Shown here: positions 5,981-12,616 of the stretch, piece after piece
Layout of the letters: every line of letters starts with the position of its first letter
Numbering within the stretch: the stretch's first letter is position 1
Assembly: GCA_007120685.1 (NCBI GenBank)
Contig: SKNG01000479.1
Span: forward strand, 1 to 12,616
Source of the DNA: Paracoccaceae bacterium
Lineage (GTDB): Bacteria > Pseudomonadota > Alphaproteobacteria > Rhodobacterales > Rhodobacteraceae
DNA: 12,616 nt
Direction: 5' to 3'
Notes under the pieces: generated by a model
The model's input: only the letters and a program-made list of their open reading frames with translations
What the model was told of the DNA's origin: nothing
Databases searched by the model: none
Position numbers and translations under genes: made by a program

Positions 5981-6475
5981 TCAGTACCCGGCCGCGGCGT
6001 TAACCGGAATCACGGCATCCGGGTCGTCGCAGGCGCCGCCGGCCAGCACCTGGTGGCCGGCCTCTTCCAGCGCGGCGGCGACTTCGGTGGGCATGTAGGT
6101 CTCGTCATGTTTGGCAAGGATTTCATGCGCCTCGAAGACACCGTTCACCAGCCGTCCGGTGCCCACCGTGCCCTCGTTCTCGGCAAAGAGGTCGGGCAGG
6201 ATGCCGGCGAAGCGCACCTCGATGGACTGGCAATGGTCGGTCACGCGAAAGCTGACCGTCTCGCCCTGCCCGCGCCGGATCGACCCTGCCTCGACAACAC
6301 CGCCCAGGCGAAACACCTCGTTCTCGGACGGCGGGCTGGCGATGATCTGGCTGGGCGAGCGGAAGAAGTTGATCCCGTCGCGCATCGCATAGCCGATCAG
6401 CGCGGTGGACAGCGTCAAGGCCACCGCGGCGGTGATGATGATCTGGATGCGGCGTTTCTTCTTCAGGTTCCTCAT
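5981..6475 (-). CDS. ccmE: Cytochrome c maturation heme chaperone CcmE
   Basis: 164 residues. CcmE is a membrane-anchored periplasmic chaperone that binds heme covalently and passes it to the CcmF/H apocytochrome c ligation complex. The sequence shows a basic N-terminus (K-K-K-R-R), one membrane anchor at about 9-29, and a beta-barrel (OB-fold) domain ending in L-A-K-H-D-E-T-Y-M-P, in which His123 is the heme-attachment residue and Tyr127 its conserved partner. The flexible C-terminal tail is short and acidic. Length is normal for the family. GAGGGG lies just upstream of the ATG at 6475. The gene starts 7 bases after the argC stop, so the two are almost certainly co-transcribed. The usual partner ccmF is not in the next position, which is taken by the endolysin gene. 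Confidence 0.95.
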   Translation of the reverse strand: MRNLKKKRRIQIIITAAVALTLSTALIGYAMRDGINFFRSPSQIIASPPSENEVFRLGGVVEAGSIRRGQGETVSFRVTDHCQSIEVRFAGILPDLFAENEGTVGTGRLVNGVFEAHEILAKHDETYMPTEVAAALEEAGHQVLAGGACDDPDAVIPVNAAAGY

Positions 6476-6482
6476 CGTCCCC

Positions 6483-7511
6483 TCACGGAAAGACAGGCGG
6501 CGCCATCAGCCCCGTAGTTTCGTCAAAACCCATCATCAGGTTGGCATTCTGCAACGCCTGGCCCGACGAGCCCTTCGTCAGGTTATCGAGCACCGCCGCC
6601 ACCATCGCCCGGCCCGGCACGCGGTCGCCTACCACCCCGATATGCACGAAATTGGAGCCGCGCACATCATGAGTCGAGGGTACTGTGCCAAAAGGAAGCA
6701 CCTGCAGGAATGATTCAGCGCAATAAGCATCGGACAAAACCGCGTGAATCCGCTGCGCATCGCCCTTCAGCCAGGCAGTGGCGAGGATACCGCGGTTCAT
6801 CGGCAGCAGATGCGGGGTGAAGAGGATGCGCACCTCGCGGCCCGCCGCCAGGCTGAGCTCCTGGTCAAATTCGCCCAGATGCCGATGCGTGCCGCCGACA
6901 GCATAGGGCTGCGTGCCCTCGGAGAGTTCGGCATGGAGCAGGTTTTCCTTCAACGCCCGCCCGGCGCCGGAGACGCCGCATTTCAGGTCCAGGATGATGT
7001 CATCGAGGTCGATGACGCCCGCCGCCACCAGCGGGCGCAGGGCATACTGGCCGGTGGCGGCATTGCAGCCGGTGCCGGCGACCAGGCGGGCGCTGCGGAT
7101 GGCGTCGCGGTAGAATTCGGTCAGGCCATAGACCGCTTCGCGCTGGATATCAGGCGCGGCATGGGGCTTGCCGTACCATTTCTGGTAATCCGCCGGGTCG
7201 CGCAGGCGGAAATCGGCGCTCAGGTCCACGATGCGCAGGTCGCGCGGCAGATCGCGGATCACCGCCTGGCTGGTGGCGTGGGGGAGCGCGCAGAACGCGA
7301 GGTCGATATCGCCGAAATCCACCTCCTCGATGCGGGTCAGATCCGGCAGGGCCATGTGGCGCAGGAAGGGGAAGACCGAGGCCAGCGGCTGGCCTGCCTT
7401 TCGCTCTCCGGTCAGCGCGGTGATTTCGAAGCCCGGATGCGTGGCCAGCAGGCGGATCAGTTCGGCGCCGGTATAGCCAGAGGCGCCCAGAATGGCGATT
7501 TTCTTTTTCAT
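6483..7511 (-). CDS. argC: N-acetyl-gamma-glutamyl-phosphate reductase
   Basis: 342 residues in the cytoplasm. ArgC reduces N-acetylglutamyl phosphate to the semialdehyde with NADPH, the third step of arginine synthesis. The N-terminal G-A-S-G-Y-T-G at 9-15 binds NADP, G-T-G-C-N-A at 146-151 carries the catalytic Cys149, and G-G-T-H-R-H at 206-211 holds the histidine expected to act with it. The frame is open for another 29 codons upstream, but I chose the ATG at 7511 because the NADP-binding strand begins right after it, as in other ArgC proteins. An in-frame GTG at 7520 is a possible alternative. No strong ribosome binding site is visible at either. The gene is 111 bases downstream of murI and 7 bases before ccmE. 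Confidence 0.95.
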   Translation of the reverse strand: MKKKIAILGASGYTGAELIRLLATHPGFEITALTGERKAGQPLASVFPFLRHMALPDLTRIEEVDFGDIDLAFCALPHATSQAVIRDLPRDLRIVDLSADFRLRDPADYQKWYGKPHAAPDIQREAVYGLTEFYRDAIRSARLVAGTGCNAATGQYALRPLVAAGVIDLDDIILDLKCGVSGAGRALKENLLHAELSEGTQPYAVGGTHRHLGEFDQELSLAAGREVRILFTPHLLPMNRGILATAWLKGDAQRIHAVLSDAYCAESFLQVLPFGTVPSTHDVRGSNFVHIGVVGDRVPGRAMVAAVLDNLTKGSSGQALQNANLMMGFDETTGLMAPPVFP

Positions 7512-7560
7512 GACGATCACTTGCGGTTCGTTCTTTGCGCCTGGTGTCAGCGCAGGTGGT

Positions 7561-7604
7561 GGGTGCGGGACGCCTCTGGCGGGAGTATTTTGGGGCAAGA
7601 TGAC
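7561..7604. repeat. Possible dispersed intergenic motif between murI and argC
   Basis: The stretch contains CGCCTCTGGCGGGAGTATTT (7571-7590), with a small CGCC/GGCG hairpin, followed by TGGGGCAAGATGA. From memory, motifs of this shape (a G/C hairpin, GGGAGTATTT, then a CAAGATGA-like end) recur between genes in Rhodobacteraceae. Only one copy is in the window, so repetition cannot be shown here. A GGGGCA/TGCCCC inverted repeat (7592-7597 with 7613-7618) overlaps its end and could fold in the murI 3' transcript. Confidence 0.3.
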
Positions 7605-7622
7605 AGGGCGAGTGCCCCGGCA

Positions 7623-8435
7623 TCAAGCGGCGCGGAAGGGCAGCTTTCGTCGCAGGAAGAGCGTGGCCTTCTGGCCCACGGCAATGGGGTCGCCGGTGGT
7701 GAGATAGTCGCTTTCGGTGCCGGGGCCGCGCATCTGCGGGCGGCGGGTCAGGTAGTCGTCCAGGCTGGCGGCGACGAGATCGGGCTGGGAATAGACCGCG
7801 ACATCCGGGCCCAGCGCAGCGCGGAAGGCGTCTTCCATCAGCGGGTAATGCGTGCAGCCCAGCATGGCCGCCTGCGGGCGGGGCATGCGGCGGTGCAGCG
7901 CCTCGACATGGGAATGGACCAGCGCCTCGGCCAGGATCATGTCGCCCTGCTCGATCGCATCGACGAGGCCGCCGCAGGGCTGAGCCTCGACATCCACGCC
8001 GATGGCGCGGAAGGCAAGTTCGCGCTGGAAGGCGCGGCTTTGCACGGTGGCGGGCGTGGCGAAGAGGGCGACATGTTTCACCGCCACCTCGCGCGGGGGG
8101 GAGTTGTCGCCCCATTGACGCTCGGTCAGCGCCTCGATCAGCGGCACGAAGACGCCGAGGACGCGCTTTTCTGCCGGCACCCAGCTTTCCTGCATGCGGC
8201 GGAGCGCGGCGGCCGAGGCGGTGTTGCAGGCCAGGAGCACCAGATCGCAGCCTTCGTCCCACAGCCGGGTGACGCCCGCGCAGGTGAGGTGGAAGATATC
8301 CTCGGCATCGCGGGTGCCGTAGGGCGTGTGGGCGTTGTCGCCGAAATAGACGAATGGGGTATCCGGCAGGCGGCGTTGCAGCGCGTCCAGCACGGTCAAC
8401 CCGCCAAGGCCCGAATCGAAGACACCAACCGCCAT
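7623..8435 (-). CDS. murI: Glutamate racemase
   Basis: 270 residues in the cytoplasm. MurI converts L-glutamate to D-glutamate for peptidoglycan without a cofactor, using two cysteines. Both are visible: Cys70 in L-L-A-C-N-T-A-S and Cys194 in L-G-C-T-H-Y-P-L. The N-terminal V-F-D-S-G-L-G-G at 5-12 and Y-F-G-D at 30-33 are further family marks. Length is typical. The ATG at 8435 is preceded by a GGGGGA stretch about 10 bases upstream. It lies 92 bases after the oxidoreductase stop and 111 bases before argC on the same strand. Transcription with the oxidoreductase is possible, but a hairpin in the gap may separate them. Confidence 0.95.
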   Translation of the reverse strand: MAVGVFDSGLGGLTVLDALQRRLPDTPFVYFGDNAHTPYGTRDAEDIFHLTCAGVTRLWDEGCDLVLLACNTASAAALRRMQESWVPAEKRVLGVFVPLIEALTERQWGDNSPPREVAVKHVALFATPATVQSRAFQRELAFRAIGVDVEAQPCGGLVDAIEQGDMILAEALVHSHVEALHRRMPRPQAAMLGCTHYPLMEDAFRAALGPDVAVYSQPDLVAASLDDYLTRRPQMRGPGTESDYLTTGDPIAVGQKATLFLRRKLPFRAA

Positions 8436-8459
8436 GCCCGTTATCCCCCGACAGACCGG

Positions 8460-8479
8460 CCGGCGCCCGGTAGCGCCGG
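8460..8479. terminator. Strong hairpin between the oxidoreductase and murI genes
   Basis: CCGGCGC and GCGCCGG face each other across 6 bases, giving a 7-bp all-G/C stem in the 92-base gap (8436-8527). It could end or attenuate the oxidoreductase transcript, or protect its 3' end. On the minus strand no U run follows it, so it is not a canonical factor-independent terminator. The rest of the gap shows no clear promoter for murI. Confidence 0.35.
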
Positions 8480-8527
8480 TTTGATCCGTCTTTAAGGCAG
8501 GGGCTGTGCCGCGTCCATGCCCCCCGC

Positions 8528-11500
8528 CTATTCGGCCGCCATGCGCTGCGGGGTGCCACCAGCCGAGATCGTGGCCAGCAATTCCTCGCGCCGGCTGGCG
8601 GCGGCCTTGGCGTTGGCGTTCTTCACCGGGCCGAAGCCGCGGATGGAGAGCGGCAGGAGCGCCAGTTCCATGATCGGACCATGAGTGTTGTCGTCGAGCT
8701 TCGGCAGCACCTCGGCCATGTCGCGCTCATATTGCCTGATCAGCGCGCGTTCCATCCGCCGCTCGGCCGTGTAGCCGAAAGGATCCAGCGGGGTGCCGCG
8801 CAGGGCCTTGAACTTGCTCAGAAGTTTGAAACCCTTCAGCATCCACGGCCCGAAGCGGCGCTTCTGCGGGCGGCCATCCGGCCCCATGCGGGACAGAAGC
8901 GGGGGCGCGAGGTGGAATTCCATGCGGAAATCGCCCTCGAACTGTTCGCGCGCCTTTTCGGCCGTGCTCAGGTGCAGGCGCGCGACCTCGTATTCGTCCT
9001 TGTAGGCCAGCAGCTTGTGATAGCCGCGCGCCACCGCCAGTTTCAGCGAGCGGTCCTCGATCTTGTCCAGCAGCTTGCGATAGCGCTTTGCCAGACGCTT
9101 GCCCTGATAGGCGACCAGATGATCGGCGCGGAAGGCGATGGGGTCGGTGATCTCGGTCACCGTGGCGGGCGGCCGGGCGAAGGCGGCAGCGGCTTCCGGT
9201 TCGGCCACGGCCCAGCGGCCGATGTCGAAGGCCCGCAGATTGGCATCCACCGCCGCGCCGTTCAGGCGGATCGCGTCCCGGATCGCCTCCAGCGAGACCG
9301 GGATCAGCCCTTTCTGCCATGCGCCACCGAAGACCATCATGTTGGAATAGATCGAATCGCCCATCGTAGCCCGGGCGAGTTCCGAGGCGTCGAAGAGCGC
9401 CAGCCCCTCGCGCAGGCGCGCTTCCAGCGCAACTTGCAAGTCCTTGGTTGGAAGCTGAAATTCGGTGTTTCGGGTGAAGTCGCCAGTGATTATTTCATGG
9501 GCGTTGACCACCGCGCCGGTCTGGCCGGTGGCCATCAGCGCCAGGGTCTTGGCGCCCGCCGTGACCACCAGATCGCCGCCGATGACGCAATGCGCCTCGC
9601 CCACCGCCACGCGCACGGCCGAGATATCCTCGGGCCGTTCGGCCAGCCGCAGATGGATATGCACCGCGCCGCCCTTCTGCGCGAGGCCGGCCATCTCCAT
9701 CATCGCCGCGCCCTTGCCGTCGATCTGTGCGGCCTGCGCCAGCACCGCGCCGATGGTCACGACGCCGGTGCCGCCGACGCCGGTGACGACGACGTTATGC
9801 GTGCCGTCGATGGCGGGCAGCGCGGGTTCCGGCAGGTCCGGCAGGTCCAGCGTGCGGGTGGCGGATTTTCTGACTTTCGCGCCCTTCACCGTGACAAAGG
9901 AGGGGCAGAAGCCCTTCAGACAACTGAAATCCTTGTTGCAGGACGACTGGTCGATGGCGCGCTTGCGGCCCAGTTCGGTTTCCACCGGCACGATGGCGAC
10001 GCAGTTCGATTGCACGCCGCAATCGCCGCAGCCCTCGCAGACATCGGTGTTGATGAAGACGCGCTGATCGGGGTCAGGAAAGAGGCCGCGCTTGCGGCGG
10101 CGGCGCTTTTCGGCGGCGCAGGTTTGCGCGTAAACAATGGCCGTCACGCCCTTGATCTGCCTGAATTTCTTCTGCACCTGCATCAGACTGGCGCGCTCGT
10201 GCTTTTCCACCTCGCGCGGGAAGGCCGACGGGTTGATATCTTCCTTCTCGTCATAGACCAGCGCGACGTTCTTCACGCCCATCGCCACCAGTTCGCGGGC
10301 GATCTGATCGGCGGTCAGCCCGCCTTCGTTCTTCTGCCCGCCGGTCATGGCGACGGCGTCGTTGAAGAGGATCTTGTAGGTGATGTTGGTGCCGGCTGCG
10401 AGGGCCGCGCGGATCGCCTGGATACCGGAATGATTGTAGGTGCCGTCGCCCAGGTTCTGGAACACATGATCGCGGGTGGAGAAATGCGACTCGCCAATCC
10501 AGTTGGCCCCTTCGGCGCCCATATGGGTGTAGCCGATCGTCTCGCGGTCCATCCATTGCACCATGTAATGGCAGCCGATGCCCGCATAGGCGCGGCTGCC
10601 CTCGGGCAGCTTGGTGGAGTTGTTGTGCGGGCAGCCCGAACAGAAATAGGGGATGCGGGCGGCAATCTCTGGCGTGTTCTCGGCCCGGCGCACCTCGGCC
10701 AGCCGCGCCAGCCCGGCCTTGATGCCGTCGGTTTCGCGCCCCTCCTCGATGAAGATCGCGCCCAGTTTCTCGGCAATCATCACCGGGTCCAGCGCGTAAC
10801 GGGTGGGGAAGAGTTCAAGTTGCCGGCCGTGTTCCCAGGTGTCGCCCTTGTGCCAGCCATAGACGCGGCGCCCGCGCCGGTCGTCGAAAATGGCTTCCTT
10901 GACCTGCACCTCGATCAGCTTGCGCTTCTCCTCGACGACGATGATCAGCTCCAGCCCTTCGGCCCAGTCATGAAAACCGGTCATGTCCAGCGGCCAGGGC
11001 TGGCCGACCTTGTAGGTGGTGATGCCCAGCCGTTCGGCCTGTTCCTCGTCGATGCCCAGAAGCCGTAGCGCATGCACCAGGTCCAGCCAGTTCTTGCCCG
11101 CCGCCACCAGGCCGATCTTCGCGCCGGGCTTGCCCCACATGCGGCGGTCCATGCGGTTGGCGTGGGAAAACGCCTCGGCCGCGAAGCGCTTGTAGTCGAT
11201 CATGCGCACTTCCTGCGCATGCGGCGTATCCTGCAGGCGGATGTTCAACCCGCCCTCGGGCATGGTGAAATCAGGCGTGACGAATTGCATCCGGTGCGGG
11301 TTGCCATCGACGACCGCCGTGGCCTCGATGGTGTCCTTCATCGTCTTCAGCCCCACCCAGAGGCCGGAAAAGCGGCTCAGCGCATAGGCATAATGGCCGT
11401 AGTCCAGAACCTCCTGCACCCCGGCGGGGCTGACCACGGGCATATAGGCATCGACCATCGCCCAGTCGGACTGATGCAGCACGGTCGAGGATTCGCCGGT

Positions 11501-11944
11501 GTGATCGTCGCCCATGGCCATGATCACCCCGCCATGCTTCGACGTGCCGGCCATGTTCGCGTGCCGCATCACATCGCCGGAACGGTCAACCCCCGGCCCC
11601 TTGCCGTACCACAGCGCGAAGACGCCGTCATAGCGCCCCTCGCCGCGCAGTTCCGCCTGCTGGGTGCCCCAGATGGCGGTGGCGGCCAGATCCTCGTTCA
11701 GCCCTTCCTGAAAGATCACCTGCGCGGCTTCCAACTGCTTGCGCGCGCGGCCCATCTGCATGTCCACAGCACCCAGGGGCGAGCCGCGATAGCCCGAGAC
11801 ATAGCCGCCCGTGTTCAGCCCGGCCGCCGCATCGCGCGCCCGCTGCGCCAGCATCAGCCGCACCAGCGCCTGCGTGCCGTTCAGCAAGATCGGCGATTTT
11901 TCCAGATCGAAGCGGTCCTGCAGGCTGACGGTTTGCTTGCCCAT
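8528..11944 (-). CDS. Fused indolepyruvate:ferredoxin oxidoreductase (IorA-IorB type)
   Basis: 1138 residues in the cytoplasm. The family oxidatively decarboxylates arylpyruvates (from aromatic amino acid breakdown) to aryl-acyl-CoA, reducing ferredoxin. In order: an N-terminal pyruvate-oxidoreductase-like region from about 18 (L-L-N-G-T-Q-A-L, G-Y-R-G-S-P-L-G); C-S-G-C at 435-438 opening the thiamine-diphosphate domain, with G-D-G-T-Y-N-H-S-G at 499-507; a ferredoxin-like region with Cys636, 639, 642, 648 and Cys669, 675, 680; the IorB/POR-gamma domain from about 718 (G-V-G-G-T-G at 722-727) to 905; and a C-terminal region, about 930-1110, matching DUF6537 of this family. Archaeal enzymes split these parts into two subunits; the fusion is usual in aerobic proteobacteria. 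GGGAGA lies 6 bases upstream of the ATG at 11944. A divergent LysR gene and operator-like dyads suggest it is the regulated target. Confidence 0.9.
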   Translation of the reverse strand: MGKQTVSLQDRFDLEKSPILLNGTQALVRLMLAQRARDAAAGLNTGGYVSGYRGSPLGAVDMQMGRARKQLEAAQVIFQEGLNEDLAATAIWGTQQAELRGEGRYDGVFALWYGKGPGVDRSGDVMRHANMAGTSKHGGVIMAMGDDHTGESSTVLHQSDWAMVDAYMPVVSPAGVQEVLDYGHYAYALSRFSGLWVGLKTMKDTIEATAVVDGNPHRMQFVTPDFTMPEGGLNIRLQDTPHAQEVRMIDYKRFAAEAFSHANRMDRRMWGKPGAKIGLVAAGKNWLDLVHALRLLGIDEEQAERLGITTYKVGQPWPLDMTGFHDWAEGLELIIVVEEKRKLIEVQVKEAIFDDRRGRRVYGWHKGDTWEHGRQLELFPTRYALDPVMIAEKLGAIFIEEGRETDGIKAGLARLAEVRRAENTPEIAARIPYFCSGCPHNNSTKLPEGSRAYAGIGCHYMVQWMDRETIGYTHMGAEGANWIGESHFSTRDHVFQNLGDGTYNHSGIQAIRAALAAGTNITYKILFNDAVAMTGGQKNEGGLTADQIARELVAMGVKNVALVYDEKEDINPSAFPREVEKHERASLMQVQKKFRQIKGVTAIVYAQTCAAEKRRRRKRGLFPDPDQRVFINTDVCEGCGDCGVQSNCVAIVPVETELGRKRAIDQSSCNKDFSCLKGFCPSFVTVKGAKVRKSATRTLDLPDLPEPALPAIDGTHNVVVTGVGGTGVVTIGAVLAQAAQIDGKGAAMMEMAGLAQKGGAVHIHLRLAERPEDISAVRVAVGEAHCVIGGDLVVTAGAKTLALMATGQTGAVVNAHEIITGDFTRNTEFQLPTKDLQVALEARLREGLALFDASELARATMGDSIYSNMMVFGGAWQKGLIPVSLEAIRDAIRLNGAAVDANLRAFDIGRWAVAEPEAAAAFARPPATVTEITDPIAFRADHLVAYQGKRLAKRYRKLLDKIEDRSLKLAVARGYHKLLAYKDEYEVARLHLSTAEKAREQFEGDFRMEFHLAPPLLSRMGPDGRPQKRRFGPWMLKGFKLLSKFKALRGTPLDPFGYTAERRMERALIRQYERDMAEVLPKLDDNTHGPIMELALLPLSIRGFGPVKNANAKAAASRREELLATISAGGTPQRMAAE

Positions 11945-12000
11945 GGTGCATCTCCCGTGTCATTTGCTGCGTCCGGCCGCATGACGGGCCGGTTCTGGCC

Positions 12001-12029
12001 AGTATAGGTCAAAAAAGCTGACCTTTGAA
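12001..12029 (-). promoter_or_regulatory. Probable promoter of the oxidoreductase gene
   Basis: Read on the minus strand, TTCAAA (12029-12024) and TATACT (12006-12001) are separated by exactly 17 bases, a good sigma-70-like pair. Transcription would begin a few bases further on, leaving a leader of about 50 bases before the ATG at 11944. The spacer is filled by the AGGTCA/TGACCT inverted repeat. Confidence 0.5.
12006..12024. promoter_or_regulatory. Operator-like inverted repeat AGGTCA-N7-TGACCT
   Basis: This perfect 6-bp dyad contains a T-N11-A pair (T at 12009, A at 12021), the core of LysR-type regulator sites. It overlaps the -10 and -35 hexamers of the oxidoreductase promoter by one base each. 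A protein bound here would block RNA polymerase at that promoter. A third half-site, TGACCT, lies at 12069-12074. The obvious candidate ligand is the divergent LysR protein, which would then repress or autoregulate; another regulator cannot be excluded. Confidence 0.5.
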
Positions 12030-12043
12030 GTTTTTTCATCGAA

Positions 12044-12069
12044 AGATCACTTTCTGGTGGGCGTGATCT
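12044..12069. promoter_or_regulatory. Second dyad AGATCAC-N12-GTGATCT
   Basis: This is a perfect 7-bp inverted repeat with a 12-base centre, positioned 20 bases from the first dyad on the LysR side. An overlapping smaller dyad, GAAAG-N4-CTTTC, occupies 12041-12054. Placement between divergent LysR and target genes suits a recognition or activation site, and the spacing between the two dyads would suit a tetramer. The function is inferred from position only. Confidence 0.35.
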
Positions 12070-12122
12070 GACCTAGAAGGAATCCTGCGAAAGGCGGCGG
12101 TCAAGGGAACGGATCGTATCCG

Positions 12123-12616
12123 ATGGACTGGGACAAGCTAAGAATCTTTCACGCGGTGGCCGATGCGGGCAGCCTGACCCATGCCGGCGATGCGCTGGGG
12201 CTTAGCCAGTCGGCGGTCAGCCGGCAGATTCGCGGGCTGGAAGAGGCGCTGGGGACCATCCTTTTTCACCGCCATGCGCGGGGGCTGATTCTGACCGAAC
12301 AGGGCGAGTTGCTGTTTGACGCCACTGCTTCGATGTCGAAGCGGCTGGAAACCGCCACCGCCCGCATTCGCGACAGCGAGGAAGAAGTCTTCGGCGAATT
12401 GCGCGTGACCACCACCATCGGCTTCGGCACGCTGTGGCTGGCCCCGCGCCTGCCGGCGCTTTACGCCCGCTATCCGGATCTGAAGATCGACCTGATGCTG
12501 GAAGAGCGCGTGCTGGACCTGCCGATGCGCGAAGCCGACATCGCCATCCGCATGAAGGAGCCCAGCCAGGCGGATCTGATCCGCAAGCGGTTGATGAGCG
12601 TGCGCATGCGGCTTTA
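12123..12616 (+). CDS. LysR-family transcriptional regulator (3' end outside window)
   Basis: 164 complete codons are visible before the window ends; the family usually has about 290-310 residues. Residues 1-60 are a clear LysR winged helix-turn-helix: F-H-A-V-A-D-A-G-S-L-T-H-A-G near 9-22, L-S-Q-S-A-V-S-R-Q-I near 28-37, then L-F-H-R-H-A-R-G-L-I-L-T-E-Q-G near 47-61. A linker helix follows, and the effector-binding domain begins near 90 (G-E-L-R-V-T-T-T-I-G). The ATG at 12123 has GGAT 8 bases upstream and AAGGGA further out. It is divergent from the oxidoreductase gene with 178 bases between them, the standard arrangement of a LysR gene and its target. The effector is probably an aromatic amino acid metabolite, but that is inference from the neighbour. 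Confidence 0.9.
   Translation, partial: MDWDKLRIFHAVADAGSLTHAGDALGLSQSAVSRQIRGLEEALGTILFHRHARGLILTEQGELLFDATASMSKRLETATARIRDSEEEVFGELRVTTTIGFGTLWLAPRLPALYARYPDLKIDLMLEERVLDLPMREADIAIRMKEPSQADLIRKRLMSVRMRL

Noticed and set aside
5336..6517. 393-codon open frame on the plus strand across endolysin and ccmE
   Set aside because: Both minus-strand genes have diagnostic motifs; this frame is a compositional shadow.
7512..7598. 29-codon N-terminal extension of ArgC
   Set aside because: The NADP-binding strand begins just after the ATG at 7511; the extension is Pro-rich, and part of it reads through the possible intergenic motif.
6744..8495. 583-codon open frame on the plus strand across argC and murI
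   Set aside because: It crosses two minus-strand genes with intact catalytic motifs and the gap between them, and shows no domain of its own.
8681..11068. 795-codon open frame on the plus strand across the oxidoreductase gene
   Set aside because: It is antisense to a well-supported gene. Its composition (rich in His, Arg, Gln, Gly and Ala) is the usual shadow of a high-GC coding strand, and no family motif is visible.

Overview
This is GC-rich DNA, densely packed with genes, and it reads as an alphaproteobacterium of the Rhodobacteraceae type (Rhodobacter/Paracoccus-like). The pointers are a DUF4453-type secreted protein, a gene-transfer-agent (GTA)-type endolysin/holin pair, an argC-ccmE pair and a fused IorA-IorB indolepyruvate:ferredoxin oxidoreductase next to a LysR regulator. 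The genus cannot be fixed from the sequence alone.

Layout. Left part, plus strand: a possible C-terminal tail of an upstream gene (1-66), a double-palindrome repeat (about 63-116), a spacer with a run of 12 C, a secreted SH3-like/DUF4453 protein (326-925), a CPA2/Kef-type cation:proton antiporter with a C-terminal RCK_N domain (1025-2710), and an SLC13-type permease with two central RCK_C domains (2778-4601). A well-spaced Shine-Dalgarno sequence precedes a 28-codon ORF that overlaps the start of the permease. The convergent gap 4602-4760 holds the second copy of the double palindrome, which looks like a two-way terminator.

Middle and right part, minus strand, in transcription order: the 1138-residue fused indolepyruvate:ferredoxin oxidoreductase (11944-8528), murI (8435-7623), argC (7511-6483), ccmE (6475-5981), a GH108-type GTA endolysin (5920-5309) and a GTA-type holin (5318-4761). 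argC and ccmE are 7 bases apart and endolysin and holin overlap. The set therefore mixes housekeeping genes (cell wall, arginine, cytochrome c) with a two-gene lysis cassette. A LysR-type regulator (12123 onwards, cut by the window end) is divergent from the oxidoreductase. The 178-base gap between them carries a clear inverted repeat lying exactly between a -35-like and a -10-like hexamer of the oxidoreductase promoter, plus a second dyad nearby.

No rRNA, tRNA, CRISPR array, transposase or integrase was seen. I do not see a clearly undescribed multi-gene system. The points most worth a second look are the duplicated double-palindrome element with compensatory arm changes, the GTA lysis cassette embedded in a housekeeping run, the dyads at the LysR/oxidoreductase promoter, and the two adjacent RCK-bearing transporters.
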